A stretch of DNA of 64,000 bases from Corallococcus sp. NCRR (GTDB lineage Bacteria > Myxococcota > Myxococcia > Myxococcales > Myxococcaceae), in NCBI RefSeq assembly GCF_026965535.1, contig NZ_CP114039.1, forward strand, positions 806,001-870,000, given 5' to 3'. A program made the position numbers and the translations under genes. Positions 1 to 9,328 of this stretch are shown piece after piece. The notes beneath the pieces were generated by a model. That model was given only the letters and a program-made list of their open reading frames with translations. It did not search any database and had not been told where the DNA came from. Each line of letters begins with the position of its first letter. Position 1 is the first letter of the stretch.

Positions 1-44
1 GGGCCCTGCCGCGTCAGGCCCCCGAGGCTCCGGCTTCGCGATAG
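1..44 (+). CDS. possible 3' end of an upstream gene (partial)
   Basis: In the third forward frame the window opens with 13 sense codons (ALPRQAPEAPASR) ending in TAG at 42-44. It is followed 20 bases later by a strong hairpin at 65-111, which fits the tail of a gene whose body lies left of the window. The piece is too short to recognise a family, and in DNA this GC-rich a short open stretch can be chance. Confidence 0.25.
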   Translation, partial: ALPRQAPEAPASR

Positions 45-64
45 GCCCCGGATGTGGAAGTGAA

Positions 65-111
65 GGAGGCCCCCGGTCCGGCGTGTCATCCGCGCCAGAC
101 CGGGGGCCTCC
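65..111. terminator. perfect 13-bp inverted repeat, probable terminator
   Basis: GGAGGCCCCCGGT at 65-77 is mirrored exactly by ACCGGGGGCCTCC at 99-111, with a 21-base loop. There is no T-run on either side, so it is not a textbook intrinsic terminator. A hairpin this stable between a probable upstream gene end and the next gene probably ends transcription or stabilises the 3' end of the mRNA. Confidence 0.55.
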
Positions 112-264
112 TGCGTCGCGCACGAAGCCGCCACCGTGCGCTGCCTCACGTTCGCGCGCGCATGGAGCGCCGCCCCCTTGTCGCGAGCAGCGGCCGTCCC
201 GACACATCCCCCGTCGACACGCACTCACCGTCCCTGCGTGCGACATCGATTGCTGGGGAACATC

Positions 265-3096
265 ATGCGTTTGAAGCCGTCGCGGAGTGTGCTGACCACC
301 TTCCTCCTCACCCTGGGCGCGAGCCTCGGATGCGGGTCACCGTCCGAGCCGGAGCCCGGGCCCCCTCCAGAGGCCTCCGGGCCCCAGGAACCCGGCCCCG
401 CGCCCCAGGAGGAACAGGAGCAGCCGGACCCGGTGACGGAGGCGGAGGCGCCGTTACCCACGCCGCTCCTGTTGAAGGACATCCTCCCCGGGGTTCCGAG
501 CGCCCCCGAGCTGAGCCCCGCCAGCTTCGTCGCGCTGGGCGCGACCCAGTTCTTCACGATGGATGACGGCATCCATGGACCGGAGCTGTGGCGGACGGAC
601 GGAACGCCGGAAGGCACGGCGATGGTGGCGGACCTGATGCCAGGGGCGCTGGGGTCGAACCCGGCCTCGCTCATCCCGATGGGGGACCGGCTGTACTTCG
701 TGGCCCGGACGCTGACGGACCCCTACATGCCCGCGAAGTTCAACGGCAGCGACCTGCATGGCCTGTGGCGCACGGACGGCACCGCGCAGGGCACCGAGCA
801 GGTGGTGGCCCTGGGCGGCGCCGCGTCCTTCATCACCGAGCACCAGGGGGCCCTCTACTTCGAGGCCCCGACCGTGGGTGAGCCCCACCGCGCCCACCTC
901 TGGCGCAGCGACGGCACCCCCGAGGGCACCCGGGAGCTGCACGAGGTCGGAGCGAAGCGGCACGCGGCCCTGACTCCGGCCTGGCTGGGGGACTCGCTCT
1001 TCTTCCGGGCCACGGGCCACGACGAGCGCCCGGAGCTGTGGAAGACGGACGGCACGCCCGAGGGCACCGTCCGCGTCGCGCGCTTCCTGGACGGCCTGGG
1101 CCCCGCCGCGCCCCAGCACCTCACCACGCTGGGCGGCAGGGTCCTCTTCTGGGCCTGGAGCGAGGGGCGGCCCTCCCCCATCCCGTGGACGTCCGACGGC
1201 ACGGAGGCGGGCACCACCCCGCTGAAGGACCTCTTGATGAGCCGCGGCTACCACGCACAGCCCGAGCGCTTCGTCGTCCTGGGGAACACGGCCTTCTTCA
1301 GCGCCTGGGACGCCGAGGGCGGACAGGAGCCGTGGAAGACGGACGGCACGCCCGCGGGCACCGTCCGCGTCAAGGACCTGTGGCCGGGCCCCGAGGGCAG
1401 CAACCCCGGTGAGCTCATCGCGCGGGACGGGCGCGTCTACTTCAGCGCGACGGCGCGTGGGTACGCCCCGGGGGTGTGGCGGACGGATGGAACGGAGGAG
1501 GGGACCGTGGTGCTCGCGCCCATGTCGGGTGGGGACCCGGCGGTGCTGACGTCCTGGTCCGTGCTCCCGGACGGCTCCGGGCAGGTCATCTACAGCGACT
1601 GGTTCCAGGAGGGAGGCCACCGGGTCTGGCGCACGAACACCACCGCCTCGGGCCCGGATCCGCTCGTCCCTGCCTCGGACACCCATGAATTCAAGCTGAA
1701 GGGCTGGGGCCTGGGCCTCCAGTACTTCACGTCCACGGACGGGACGCTCTGGGCGACGGATGGCACCGCGGAGGGGACGCGCGTGCTGCGGCGCTTCTCC
1801 GCGGACCGCGAGGACGTCTACTCCTCGGAGTTCACCGAGTCCGTGGCGCTGGACGGCGCGTACTACTTCACCCGGCCGCAAAGGCTCCTCTTGAAGCCGG
1901 GGCAGGAGGGCGTCGTCCCGGTGCTCTGGCGCACGGACGGCACGCCGGAAGGAACGCGCCAGGTGAGCCGTAGGGCCCCGGGTGTCTTCGAGCAAGCGCC
2001 CACCTCCCTCACCCCGGTGAACGGCCAGCTGTTGTTCGTGGACGCGCACGACCGCAAGACGCTCTGGACCCTGGACGCCCGGACCGAGGAGGTCCGCCCG
2101 CTGACGGACCTGCCCCAGGGCGACGAAAGCCTCGCGCTCACCTCCACGGGCACGCAGGCGTGGTTCGTCCGAAAGCTGTCGACCTCCCTCCAGGAGCTGT
2201 GGCGGACGGACGGCACGCCCGAGGGCACGGTGCGCGTGGCGGCCACGCCCATGGACTCGCCTGGAGGATGGACGCCGCGGCTGCTCACGCCGGTGGGCGG
2301 GACGCTCTACTTCGCCTCGCACGATGACGTGGAGCTGCGCGACTCGCTGTGGAAGACGGACGGCACACCCGAGGGCACGGTGAAGCTCAAGTCCTTCGTG
2401 CGCGGCCCCGCCGGAGTGGAGCTGCTGGCCATCTACCCGGTGGGCTCGCGCGTGTACTTCCGGGTCCGGGCGGAGACCCACCAGCTCTGGCTCACGGACG
2501 GCACCGCCGAAAGCAGCCGCATCGTGTCCGAGCTGCCCGGGGCCGGCCTGTTCGTCCCGCGCAGGGTCGAATGGGCCGCGGTGGGTGACACGCTGTTCCT
2601 CTCGTTCGAATCCTTTGGCGGCGAGGCTCCGAGGTTGTGGAAGACGGACGGGAAGAGCTCGGGGGTCGTGCGCGCCCTGCCCCAGGCGAACGTGGCCGCG
2701 CCGCCCACGCGCCTCACCGCGAACGGGGACCACCTGCTGTTCTGGTGGACGGACGGCGCGAGCGGCTTCGAGCTCTGGAAGAGCGACGGCACGGAGGCGG
2801 GCACGGTGCCCGTGAAGGACCTGCACCCCGGCGCCGCGGGCAGCGTGGGCATCCCCGGGCCGCTGGTGCCGCTGGGCCCGAAGGGGCCGTGGGTGTTCGC
2901 GGCCTCGGACGGCGCCACGGGCGTGGAGCTGTGGCGGACGGACGGCACGGCGCGAGGAACGAAGCCGCTCGCGGACGCGCTGCCCGGCCCCATGTCCTCG
3001 TCCCCCGCGAACCTGGTGGTCGCGGGCGACAAGGTCTTCTTCTCCGCGTGGACGCCGGAGACGGGCCGCGAGCCCTGGGTGCTGCCCCTGCGCTGA
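265..3096 (+). CDS. ELWxxDGT-repeat lipoprotein (943 aa)
   Basis: Predicted secreted or surface lipoprotein built almost entirely of the ELWxxDGT repeat typical of myxobacteria. About 17 copies or degenerate copies are visible (ELWRTDGTPEGT, GLWRTDGTAQGT, EPWKTDGTPAGT and others), spaced roughly 45-60 residues apart, as expected for blades of a beta-propeller-like fold. The ATG at 265 was chosen over the longer open frame from 136 because it gives a basic start, a hydrophobic core and a Cys near residue 23 (GASLGC); the lipobox is imperfect. A Pro/Glu-rich linker of about 40 residues precedes the repeats. The C-terminus ends in GREPWVLPLR, matching the neighbour downstream. The role is unknown; repeat proteins of this kind are inferred to bind surfaces or ligands. 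Confidence 0.88.
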   Translation: MRLKPSRSVLTTFLLTLGASLGCGSPSEPEPGPPPEASGPQEPGPAPQEEQEQPDPVTEAEAPLPTPLLLKDILPGVPSAPELSPASFVALGATQFFTMDDGIHGPELWRTDGTPEGTAMVADLMPGALGSNPASLIPMGDRLYFVARTLTDPYMPAKFNGSDLHGLWRTDGTAQGTEQVVALGGAASFITEHQGALYFEAPTVGEPHRAHLWRSDGTPEGTRELHEVGAKRHAALTPAWLGDSLFFRATGHDERPELWKTDGTPEGTVRVARFLDGLGPAAPQHLTTLGGRVLFWAWSEGRPSPIPWTSDGTEAGTTPLKDLLMSRGYHAQPERFVVLGNTAFFSAWDAEGGQEPWKTDGTPAGTVRVKDLWPGPEGSNPGELIARDGRVYFSATARGYAPGVWRTDGTEEGTVVLAPMSGGDPAVLTSWSVLPDGSGQVIYSDWFQEGGHRVWRTNTTASGPDPLVPASDTHEFKLKGWGLGLQYFTSTDGTLWATDGTAEGTRVLRRFSADREDVYSSEFTESVALDGAYYFTRPQRLLLKPGQEGVVPVLWRTDGTPEGTRQVSRRAPGVFEQAPTSLTPVNGQLLFVDAHDRKTLWTLDARTEEVRPLTDLPQGDESLALTSTGTQAWFVRKLSTSLQELWRTDGTPEGTVRVAATPMDSPGGWTPRLLTPVGGTLYFASHDDVELRDSLWKTDGTPEGTVKLKSFVRGPAGVELLAIYPVGSRVYFRVRAETHQLWLTDGTAESSRIVSELPGAGLFVPRRVEWAAVGDTLFLSFESFGGEAPRLWKTDGKSSGVVRALPQANVAAPPTRLTANGDHLLFWWTDGASGFELWKSDGTEAGTVPVKDLHPGAAGSVGIPGPLVPLGPKGPWVFAASDGATGVELWRTDGTARGTKPLADALPGPMSSSPANLVVAGDKVFFSAWTPETGREPWVLPLR

Positions 3097-3108
3097 CGCC
3101 CGCGAAAG

Positions 3109-3160
3109 CCTATCGGTTCGCCGGAGCGTGTCTGTCCAAGGCTCCGTCGGATTTGATAGG
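3109..3160 (+). terminator. imperfect hairpin between the two ELWxxDGT genes
   Basis: CCTATC at 3109-3114 pairs with GATAGG at 3155-3160, and inside it GGAGC pairs with GCTCC. The structure is interrupted and lacks a T-run. It could attenuate read-through from the first repeat gene into the second, but it may be incidental. Confidence 0.25.
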
Positions 3161-3213
3161 GATTCCCCGCCACGCGGGCCCCGCCATCGCGGGTCCAGCG
3201 CAGAGGGGGATGC

Positions 3214-5955
3214 ATGACGTCGAAGTCCGTGAAGATGCTGCTGACGGGTGCGCTGGTCCTGGGGACGGCCTGCGGCGAGAAGAGCACGCCGCAAGAAGGT
3301 CCCCGGGACGCGTACCCCGTCTGGGATGGACAGACGGGCGACCGTCCCGGGAAGAGGACGAGCGCGCCCCGCGACCTGATGGACCTGGGCACCACGCTCC
3401 TGTTCACCCAGGACGACGGCGTCCACGGCCGCGAGCTCTGGACGACCGACGGCTCCGCGCAGGGGACCGCGATGCTGCTGGACCTGCTGCCCGGGTTCCC
3501 GGGCTCCGAGCCGGACACCTTCACGCGCGCGGACGACGGCAGCGTCTACTTCGTGGCCCGGACGACCTACGCGCTCGACACCGTGATTCCTCGCGGCGCG
3601 GACACCTTCGCGCTGTTCCGCACCCGGGGAACCGCGGAGAGCACCACCCTGGTGCTGGCGCTGCCCCGCCGCCCGGGCTTCCTCGTCGCCGCGAGCGGCG
3701 GCGTCTACCTGTCGGCGCCGGACTTCACGGACTCCGGCGAGGACGCGGCCTCGCTCTGGTTCAGCGACGGTACGCCCGGGGGCAGCCGGAAGGTGGCGCT
3801 GCCACCCGACGCCCGCCTCTCCCTGAAGGACTCGAGCGCCGCGACGCTGGGCAACGCGGTGCTGGTCACCGCCCGGTCCTCCGTGGGGGGCTGGCAGCTG
3901 GTGAGGGCGGACGGGACGATGGAGGGGACGCGGCGGCTGGCGCTCCTGCCCCCCTATGGGAACGTGGAGACGCCCCGGCGGCTCACCCGGCTGGGCAACC
4001 AGGTGATCTTCTGGGCGCAGGCCCTGGGAGGCCTCAGCAGGGTGGTCCTCTGGCACTCGGATGGAACGGAGGACGGCACCGTCCCGTTCGCGGACGTCGC
4101 CCCGGACCGCGACCAGGACGGCTTCTTCGTGCGGGACGGCATGGCGTTCTTCAGCGGAGAGGACCCGCTGACCGGCAGCGAGCCCTGGCGGACGGATGGC
4201 ACGACGCAGGGCACCACCCTCATCGCCGACATGAACCCCGGCACCGCGAGCTCCCACCCCACCGCGTTCACGCGCCAGGGCCTCTCCGTCTACTTCACCG
4301 CGCGCACGGAGGTCGGGACGCGCCTGTTCCGCACCCTCGGGGCCGGGGAGAACACGACGCGCGTGAACGTCTGGGATGACGGCGCACAGCAGACGCCGCA
4401 ACCCACCGGGGGACGGATGGTCGCCACCGAGGACGCCCTGTTCTTCCTCGCCACCACGCCGGCGGACACGTCGCTCCGGCTGTGGCGCGTGGGAGCGACC
4501 ACCGCCGAGGCGAAGGCCGTGTCGGCGCCGCTCGCCGTGCCCATGGGCCTGGAGATGCGGGCGCGAGGCGTCCTCTATCTCAGCAGCCTGGAGGACGGGC
4601 TCTGGACGCACAATGGAAGCACCGGCCCCGCGACCCAGGTCGCGCCGCCGTCTCCCCTGCCCGCGGACTCGTGGGATGCGCTCACGGAGGCGGTGGACCT
4701 GGGAGGCACGCTGTACTTCACCCAGCGCGACCCCACCCGGATGGACACCTGGCGGCTGTGGAAGAGCGATGGCACGGCGGAGGGAACGGTCCAGGCGAAG
4801 CCTCCCGTCACGGGCGAGGACGGCCGCGTGCGGCTGTCACCGGAGATGCTCACCGTCGTGAACGGGCAGCTCCTGTTCGCGTCCGCGGCCCCGGAGCTCG
4901 GGGTGCCCTACTCCCTCTGGCACTACGCCCCGGCGTCCGGGAGCGCCACGCGGCTCGCGTCCTCGCTGAGCCGCTGGGTCTCGTCGGGGGGCCCGGAGAT
5001 GTTCACCTCCCGCCCCCTCCTCACGGAGGGCCCCGCGTACTTCCTGGTCGACTCCGGAAAGGCGGGCAGCGTCCAGCACGAGCTGTGGAAGACGGACGGG
5101 ACGGAAAGGGGCACCGTGCGGCTGAAGGCCGGCCTCACCCCCTACCTCGCGACGAACCTCATGCCCGTGGGCCGGCGGCTCTTCTTCGCGGTGACCCCGA
5201 GCATGGAGAGCTCCGAGCTGTGGACCAGCGACGGCACCGAGGCGGGCACCGTGCAACTGCTGCCCCCGGAGTCCTACCGGGTCATCTTCGGAGGCGCCGC
5301 CGTGGGCGACCGCCTCTTCTTCTGGACCGGCTACCAGAGCGACCCGCTCACCCTCTGGAAGAGCGACGGCACGCCCGAGGGCACGGTGCCCCTGGGCGTC
5401 ATGCCCGGCGCCCACCCGTCGCTGACGGATCCCGGCGTGGCCCTTGGGGACGCGCTCTACTTCCCCTGCGGCTTTGGCCAGGGCGCGCCCCAGCTGTGCC
5501 GGACGGACGGACAGGTCGTGAACGCGATGACGGGCACCTTCGGGCCGGAAGGCACGCCCCTGTGGCCCAGCCACCTGACGGTGCAGGACGACCACCTGCT
5601 CTTCTGGGCCGCGACCCCCACGAACGGCTACGCGCTGTGGCGCGCGGGGCCCGGGGGCGAGCCCACCCTGTTGATGCAGGCGCAAGGGGGACTCAGCGCG
5701 GTGGCGACACCGGGCCCGCTCGTGCGGAGCAGGCCCGGAGGCCCCTTCCTCTTCGCCGCGTCGGACGGCGCCTCCGGCCTGGAGCTCTGGAGGACGGACG
5801 GCACGCCCGAAGGCACGGTGCGCGCCGCGGACATCGCGCCGGGGCCCCTGTCCTCCGCGCCCGCCTGGCCCCTGGTGCCCTCGGGCGACCGCGTCTTCTT
5901 CCCGGCCTGGACGCCCACCCACGGCCGGGAGCTGTGGGCCCTGCCCATGCCGTGA
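3214..5955 (+). CDS. ELWxxDGT-repeat lipoprotein, paralogue of the preceding gene (913 aa)
   Basis: Second ELWxxDGT protein in tandem with the first, 117 bp downstream and on the same strand. The start is supported by a purine-rich AGAGGGGG just upstream and a short lipoprotein-like signal (MLLTGALVLGTACG), with the probable lipidated Cys near residue 22. About 17 repeat positions are visible, but many are decayed (RLFRTLGAGENT, SLWHYAPASGSA, QLCRTDGQVVNA), more so than in the upstream copy. It ends in GRELWALPMP, closely like its neighbour. The pair looks like an old tandem duplication that has diverged. It converges on fumC, with only 10 bp between the two stop codons. Confidence 0.88.
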   Translation: MTSKSVKMLLTGALVLGTACGEKSTPQEGPRDAYPVWDGQTGDRPGKRTSAPRDLMDLGTTLLFTQDDGVHGRELWTTDGSAQGTAMLLDLLPGFPGSEPDTFTRADDGSVYFVARTTYALDTVIPRGADTFALFRTRGTAESTTLVLALPRRPGFLVAASGGVYLSAPDFTDSGEDAASLWFSDGTPGGSRKVALPPDARLSLKDSSAATLGNAVLVTARSSVGGWQLVRADGTMEGTRRLALLPPYGNVETPRRLTRLGNQVIFWAQALGGLSRVVLWHSDGTEDGTVPFADVAPDRDQDGFFVRDGMAFFSGEDPLTGSEPWRTDGTTQGTTLIADMNPGTASSHPTAFTRQGLSVYFTARTEVGTRLFRTLGAGENTTRVNVWDDGAQQTPQPTGGRMVATEDALFFLATTPADTSLRLWRVGATTAEAKAVSAPLAVPMGLEMRARGVLYLSSLEDGLWTHNGSTGPATQVAPPSPLPADSWDALTEAVDLGGTLYFTQRDPTRMDTWRLWKSDGTAEGTVQAKPPVTGEDGRVRLSPEMLTVVNGQLLFASAAPELGVPYSLWHYAPASGSATRLASSLSRWVSSGGPEMFTSRPLLTEGPAYFLVDSGKAGSVQHELWKTDGTERGTVRLKAGLTPYLATNLMPVGRRLFFAVTPSMESSELWTSDGTEAGTVQLLPPESYRVIFGGAAVGDRLFFWTGYQSDPLTLWKSDGTPEGTVPLGVMPGAHPSLTDPGVALGDALYFPCGFGQGAPQLCRTDGQVVNAMTGTFGPEGTPLWPSHLTVQDDHLLFWAATPTNGYALWRAGPGGEPTLLMQAQGGLSAVATPGPLVRSRPGGPFLFAASDGASGLELWRTDGTPEGTVRAADIAPGPLSSAPAWPLVPSGDRVFFPAWTPTHGRELWALPMP

Positions 5956-5965
5956 GGCGAGAGGC

Positions 5966-7363
5966 CTAGAGGTTCCCGGTCATCTTCTCCGGGCGCACCC
6001 ACTGGTCGAACTGCTCGGCGGTGACGAGCCCCAGCTCCACCGCCACCTCCTTCAGCGTCTTGCCCTGCTTGTGGGCCGTCTTGGCGATCTTCGCCGCGTT
6101 GTCGTAGCCGATGTGCGGGTTGAGCGCGGTGACGAGCATCAGGCTGCGCTGGAGGTTCTCCTGGAGGCGCGGGAGGTTGGGCTCGATGCCCACCGCGCAG
6201 TTCAGGCGGAAGCTGCGCATGCCGTCCGCGAGCAGGCGGCAGCTCTGCAGGAAGTTCTGGATGATGAGTGGCTTGAAGACGTTGAGCTCGAAGTTGCCGG
6301 ACGCGCCGCCCAGGGAGATGGCCACGTCGTTGCCCATCACCTGGGCGGACAGCATGGTGAGCGCCTCGCTCTGCGTAGGGTTCACCTTGCCCGGCATGAT
6401 GGAGCTGCCCGGCTCGTTCTCCGGGATGTTGATTTCACCAATGCCCGAGCGCGGCCCCGAAGACAGCCAGCGGATGTCATTGGCCACCTTGAACAGCACC
6501 GCCGCCAGGCCCTTGAGCGCGCCGTGCCCCTGCACCAGCGCGTCGTTGGCGGCCAGCGCCTCGAACTTGTTGGGCGCGGTGACGAAGGCGTGGCCGGTGA
6601 GCTTCGCGATCTCCGCCGCCACGCGCTCGGCGTAGCCCGGGGGCGCGTTGAGGCCGGTGCCCACGGCGGTGCCGCCCAGCGCCAGCTCCAGCATGTGCGG
6701 CAGGGCCGCCTCGATGTGGCCCTTCGCGCGGTCCAGCTGCGCCACGTAGCCGCTGAACTCCTGGCCCAGGGTGAGCGGCGTCGCGTCCTGCAGGTGCGTG
6801 CGGCCAATCTTCACGATGGACTGGAAGGCCTGGGACTTCTGGGCGAGCACGTCGCGCAGGGCCACCAACTCCGGCAGCACGTGCTTCACCACGGCCTCCA
6901 CGGCGGCCACGTTCATCGCGGTGGGGAACACGTCGTTGGAGCTCTGGCCCTTGTTGACGTCGTCGTTGGCGTGGACCTTGCGCCCTTCGCCCCGCTCGCC
7001 GCCCAACAGCTCCGAGGCGCGGTTGGCCAGCACCTCGTTGCAGTTCATGTTCGTCTGCGTGCCGCTGCCCGTCTGCCACACCAGCAGGGGGAACTCCTCG
7101 TCATGCTGGCCGGCGAGCACCTCGTCCGCGGCCTTCACGATGGCCTGGGCCTTCTGCTGGGAGAGGGAGCCGTTCTCCTGGTTCACGAGCGCGGCGGCCT
7201 TCTTCACGAGCACCAGCGCGTGCACGAGCGCCAGCGGCATGCGCTCCGAGGAGATGGCGAAGTTCTGGCGGCTGCGCTGGGTCTGCGCGCCCCAGAGCCG
7301 GTCGGCGGGGACTTCGATGGGACCAAAGGTGTCCTTCTCGATGCGAACATTCTTCGTGCTCAC
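5966..7363 (-). CDS. fumC: fumarate hydratase class II
   Basis: Converts fumarate to L-malate in the TCA cycle; an iron-independent, cytosolic, homotetrameric enzyme. The family signature [13 protein letters not shown] lies at residues 319-331 and holds the catalytic Ser of the flexible loop. The active-site segment [10 protein letters not shown] is at 188-197 (His190) and the substrate-binding [10 protein letters not shown] at 99-108. The length of 465 residues is normal for class II. The start [14 protein letters not shown] fits the usual N-terminus of the family. It stands alone on the minus strand, divergent from the MOSC gene with about 100 bp between. Nothing seen explains a link to the repeat lipoproteins. 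Confidence 0.98.
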   Translation of the reverse strand: MSTKNVRIEKDTFGPIEVPADRLWGAQTQRSRQNFAISSERMPLALVHALVLVKKAAALVNQENGSLSQQKAQAIVKAADEVLAGQHDEEFPLLVWQTGSGTQTNMNCNEVLANRASELLGGERGEGRKVHANDDVNKGQSSNDVFPTAMNVAAVEAVVKHVLPELVALRDVLAQKSQAFQSIVKIGRTHLQDATPLTLGQEFSGYVAQLDRAKGHIEAALPHMLELALGGTAVGTGLNAPPGYAERVAAEIAKLTGHAFVTAPNKFEALAANDALVQGHGALKGLAAVLFKVANDIRWLSSGPRSGIGEINIPENEPGSSIMPGKVNPTQSEALTMLSAQVMGNDVAISLGGASGNFELNVFKPLIIQNFLQSCRLLADGMRSFRLNCAVGIEPNLPRLQENLQRSLMLVTALNPHIGYDNAAKIAKTAHKQGKTLKEVAVELGLVTAEQFDQWVRPEKMTGNL

Positions 7364-7463
7364 GGGTGCGGCCTCCGCGCAAAAGGAACGATGTCCCGCG
7401 CGATTAACACCGCCGCGCTGGCGTGGCAGGACAGAGTGAAGGACCGGGCGTTAGTGTCACGTC

Positions 7464-7943
7464 GTGAGCACCGCTGGAATCATCAAGGCCCTCTTCCTCG
7501 CCCAGGAGCGAGGCACGCCCATGCGCCGCGTCCCGGAGGCACGGGCCGTGGAGCAGCACGGCTTCGAGGGCGACCGTCACCAGCGAAGGGCGGTGGGACA
7601 CAAGCGTCAGCTCCTGCTCATGGACGAAGCGCAGCGCCAGTCGCTGGACGTGCCCGGAGGCGCGCTCAAGGAGAACGTGCTGGTGGAGGGTCTGCCCCTG
7701 GACGCGCTGCCGCCGGGACAGCGGCTGGCGCTGGGAGGCGAGGTGGTGGTGGAGCTGACCGAACCCTGCGTGCCCTGCTGGAAGCTGGACGCCCTGCGCC
7801 CCGGCCTGCTGAAGGACAGCTGGGGCAGAAGGGGTCAGCTCGCCCGGGTGCTGAAGGCAGGCACCGTGCACGAAGGCGACACCGTGCGCCTGCTGGACGT
7901 GAACCCGGACGCCCCGCGCATCATCCGACCCAGGCTGCCCTGA
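7464..7943 (+). CDS. MOSC domain protein
   Basis: A compact 159-residue protein formed by a single MOSC (Mo-cofactor sulfurase C-terminal) beta-barrel domain. The segment EPCVPCWKLD near residues 94-103 carries the conserved Cys expected to take up sulfur or contact the molybdenum cofactor, and GFEGDRHQ near residue 34 is the usual N-terminal MOSC motif. Stand-alone MOSC proteins of the YiiM type detoxify N-hydroxylated compounds, but the substrate here cannot be read from the sequence. The start codon is GTG at 7464. The gene ends 4 bp before the stop of the convergent Uma2 gene. Confidence 0.85.
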   Translation: MSTAGIIKALFLAQERGTPMRRVPEARAVEQHGFEGDRHQRRAVGHKRQLLLMDEAQRQSLDVPGGALKENVLVEGLPLDALPPGQRLALGGEVVVELTEPCVPCWKLDALRPGLLKDSWGRRGQLARVLKAGTVHEGDTVRLLDVNPDAPRIIRPRLP

Positions 7944-7947
7944 GCGG

Positions 7948-8526
7948 TCACCGGCTCCAGAGCCTGCCCAGGTTCAGGGGCACCGCATCGAAGGGGACAG
8001 CATTCACGGTGCCACTTCCAAGGTGGACCTCGTGCACGCGCCACTGGCCTTCCTGGAGACGGTGGATCTCCAACCCTTTCGCCAGCGGGTCGATGAACCA
8101 CAGCCACTCCACGCCCGCGCGCGCATAGACGCGCATCTTCGGGCCCCGGTCCCAGCGGTAGGTGGACGGTGACAACACCTCGCAGATCCAATCCGGAGCC
8201 AGGGAGAAGACAGGGGTGTTTGGAATGCGCGGCATGCGGTCGCGGCGCCATCCCGCGAGGTCCGGCACCAGCGCATCCCCCGTCCCCGAGAAGCGCAGCT
8301 CCGGTTCATCCAGGATGACCCATCCACCGGGACCATCGCTGCCCTCGTCGAACGGCCCATCCAGCCAGCCACCGAGCTTCGTCGCCGCCCGCGCGTGGGG
8401 AGACGCCGGCCTGGGACTGACGACCAGCTCCCCTTCGATGATCTCCCCCACCTTCGTCGGCGGCACGTCCTCCAGGACGGCGTACGACACCGACTTCCCC
8501 TTCCCGCTCCCGTTTCCATCGCCCAT
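7948..8526 (-). CDS. Uma2 family endonuclease-like protein (DUF820)
   Basis: A 192-residue protein of the Uma2/DUF820 family, a PD-(D/E)XK nuclease fold that is common in multiple copies in cyanobacteria and myxobacteria. The hallmarks are EGELVVSPRP near the N-terminus, ALVPDLAGW with the first acidic residue, and the following WICEVLSPST with the conserved Glu before the SPST turn, then YARAGVEWLWFIDP. The ATG at 8526 was preferred over upstream ATGs at 8556 and 8589 because a GGGGG run lies at a workable distance and the extra N-terminal residues do not resemble the family. The cellular role of these proteins is not established. Confidence 0.82.
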   Translation of the reverse strand: MGDGNGSGKGKSVSYAVLEDVPPTKVGEIIEGELVVSPRPASPHARAATKLGGWLDGPFDEGSDGPGGWVILDEPELRFSGTGDALVPDLAGWRRDRMPRIPNTPVFSLAPDWICEVLSPSTYRWDRGPKMRVYARAGVEWLWFIDPLAKGLEIHRLQEGQWRVHEVHLGSGTVNAVPFDAVPLNLGRLWSR

Positions 8527-8643
8527 GCGCGCAAGGATGCCCCCTACCCCTGACATCCTCAAGCCGAGGGCCGACCATGCCCGGCGCATGGAGGCAGGAA
8601 GACAGGCCCGTGCAATGCCGTCTGCCCTGAACCCGATGAAAAC

Positions 8644-8666
8644 AAGCTTTGCTTGAATTATTCAAA
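8644..8666. promoter_or_regulatory. AT-rich overlapping palindromes upstream of the chemosensory pair
   Basis: CAAGC-TTT-GCTTG (8644-8656) overlaps TTGAAT-T-ATTCAA (8654-8666). Both are perfect inverted repeats in an otherwise very GC-rich sequence, about 80 bp before the start of the sensor gene at 8748 and 118 bp upstream of the divergent Uma2 start. This looks like a promoter region with an operator, but no regulator can be assigned. Confidence 0.4.
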
Positions 8667-8747
8667 TCACGCCTGCCTGGGTGACGCCGCCAGGGCGGCC
8701 GTGACACACTTTTCTCAATCGTTCTCACGGCTCCTGGGGGCGCCTGA

Positions 8748-9299
8748 ATGTCCATGCAATGGCTGGGTTTGGCGCTGGCCATCGGGGGCCAGCTTCCTCC
8801 CGACGGTGTCGCGCAGCTCCACAAGGTGGAGGGCGTGATGCCCCACCTGCGGCGTCTGGCAGAGGACCCCGAAGTGGTGCGTGCCCTTCGCGCCCAGAAC
8901 GCGCGCCGCACGCCGCTCGCCACCATCCAACAGCTGGACGCGGAATGGCTGGCGACCCCGTCCCTCACGCCCCACAAGCAGCACGTGCTGGACGGCCCCT
9001 GCACGGGCGCGCTCCTCCGCCTGCGCGAGCGCCTGGGCCCGGCGATGGCGGAGGCCTTCGCCATGGATGACCAGGGCGCGCTCGTCTGCGCCAGCCGGCG
9101 CACGTCCGACTACTGGCAGGGCGACGAGGACAAGTGGCGCCTCACCTACGCCCGGGGCCGCGGCGGCCCCGCGCTGAGGGAAGCCCCCTTCTTCGACGAG
9201 TCCTCCCAGGCCTACGTCATCCAGGTGTCCCTCCCCGTCCGCGACGGCGCCCGGGTGATTGGCGCGCTCACCGTGGGCCTGTCCCTGCTCGACCTGTGA
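8748..9299 (+). CDS. stand-alone PDC/Cache-type sensor protein
   Basis: A 183-residue protein that resembles the extracytoplasmic sensing half of a chemoreceptor without any transmembrane output domain. After a short hydrophobic start (MSMQWLGLALAIGG) it has a helix followed by the PDC/Cache pattern: FAMDDQGALVCASRRTSDYW near 105-125, an acidic QGDEDKW, and a final VSLPVRDGARVIGALTVGL strand pair. It ends 29 bp before the chemoreceptor gene on the same strand, so the two are almost certainly co-transcribed. It probably binds a small ligand outside the membrane and may present it to the neighbouring receptor; that partnership is inference. The hydrophobic start is weak as a signal peptide. Confidence 0.65.
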   Translation: MSMQWLGLALAIGGQLPPDGVAQLHKVEGVMPHLRRLAEDPEVVRALRAQNARRTPLATIQQLDAEWLATPSLTPHKQHVLDGPCTGALLRLRERLGPAMAEAFAMDDQGALVCASRRTSDYWQGDEDKWRLTYARGRGGPALREAPFFDESSQAYVIQVSLPVRDGARVIGALTVGLSLLDL

Positions 9300-9328
9300 C
9301 ACCGACCGTCCACCCTGGGTCCTCACGC

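Noticed and set aside
3109-3160. Riboswitch before the second ELWxxDGT gene
   Set aside because: Only a simple interrupted hairpin; no conserved riboswitch layout could be recognised.
454-4611. Long antisense reading frame (about 1385 codons) under the ELWxxDGT genes
   Set aside because: It is a by-product of GC-rich third positions in the real plus-strand genes; no start, signal or family resemblance.
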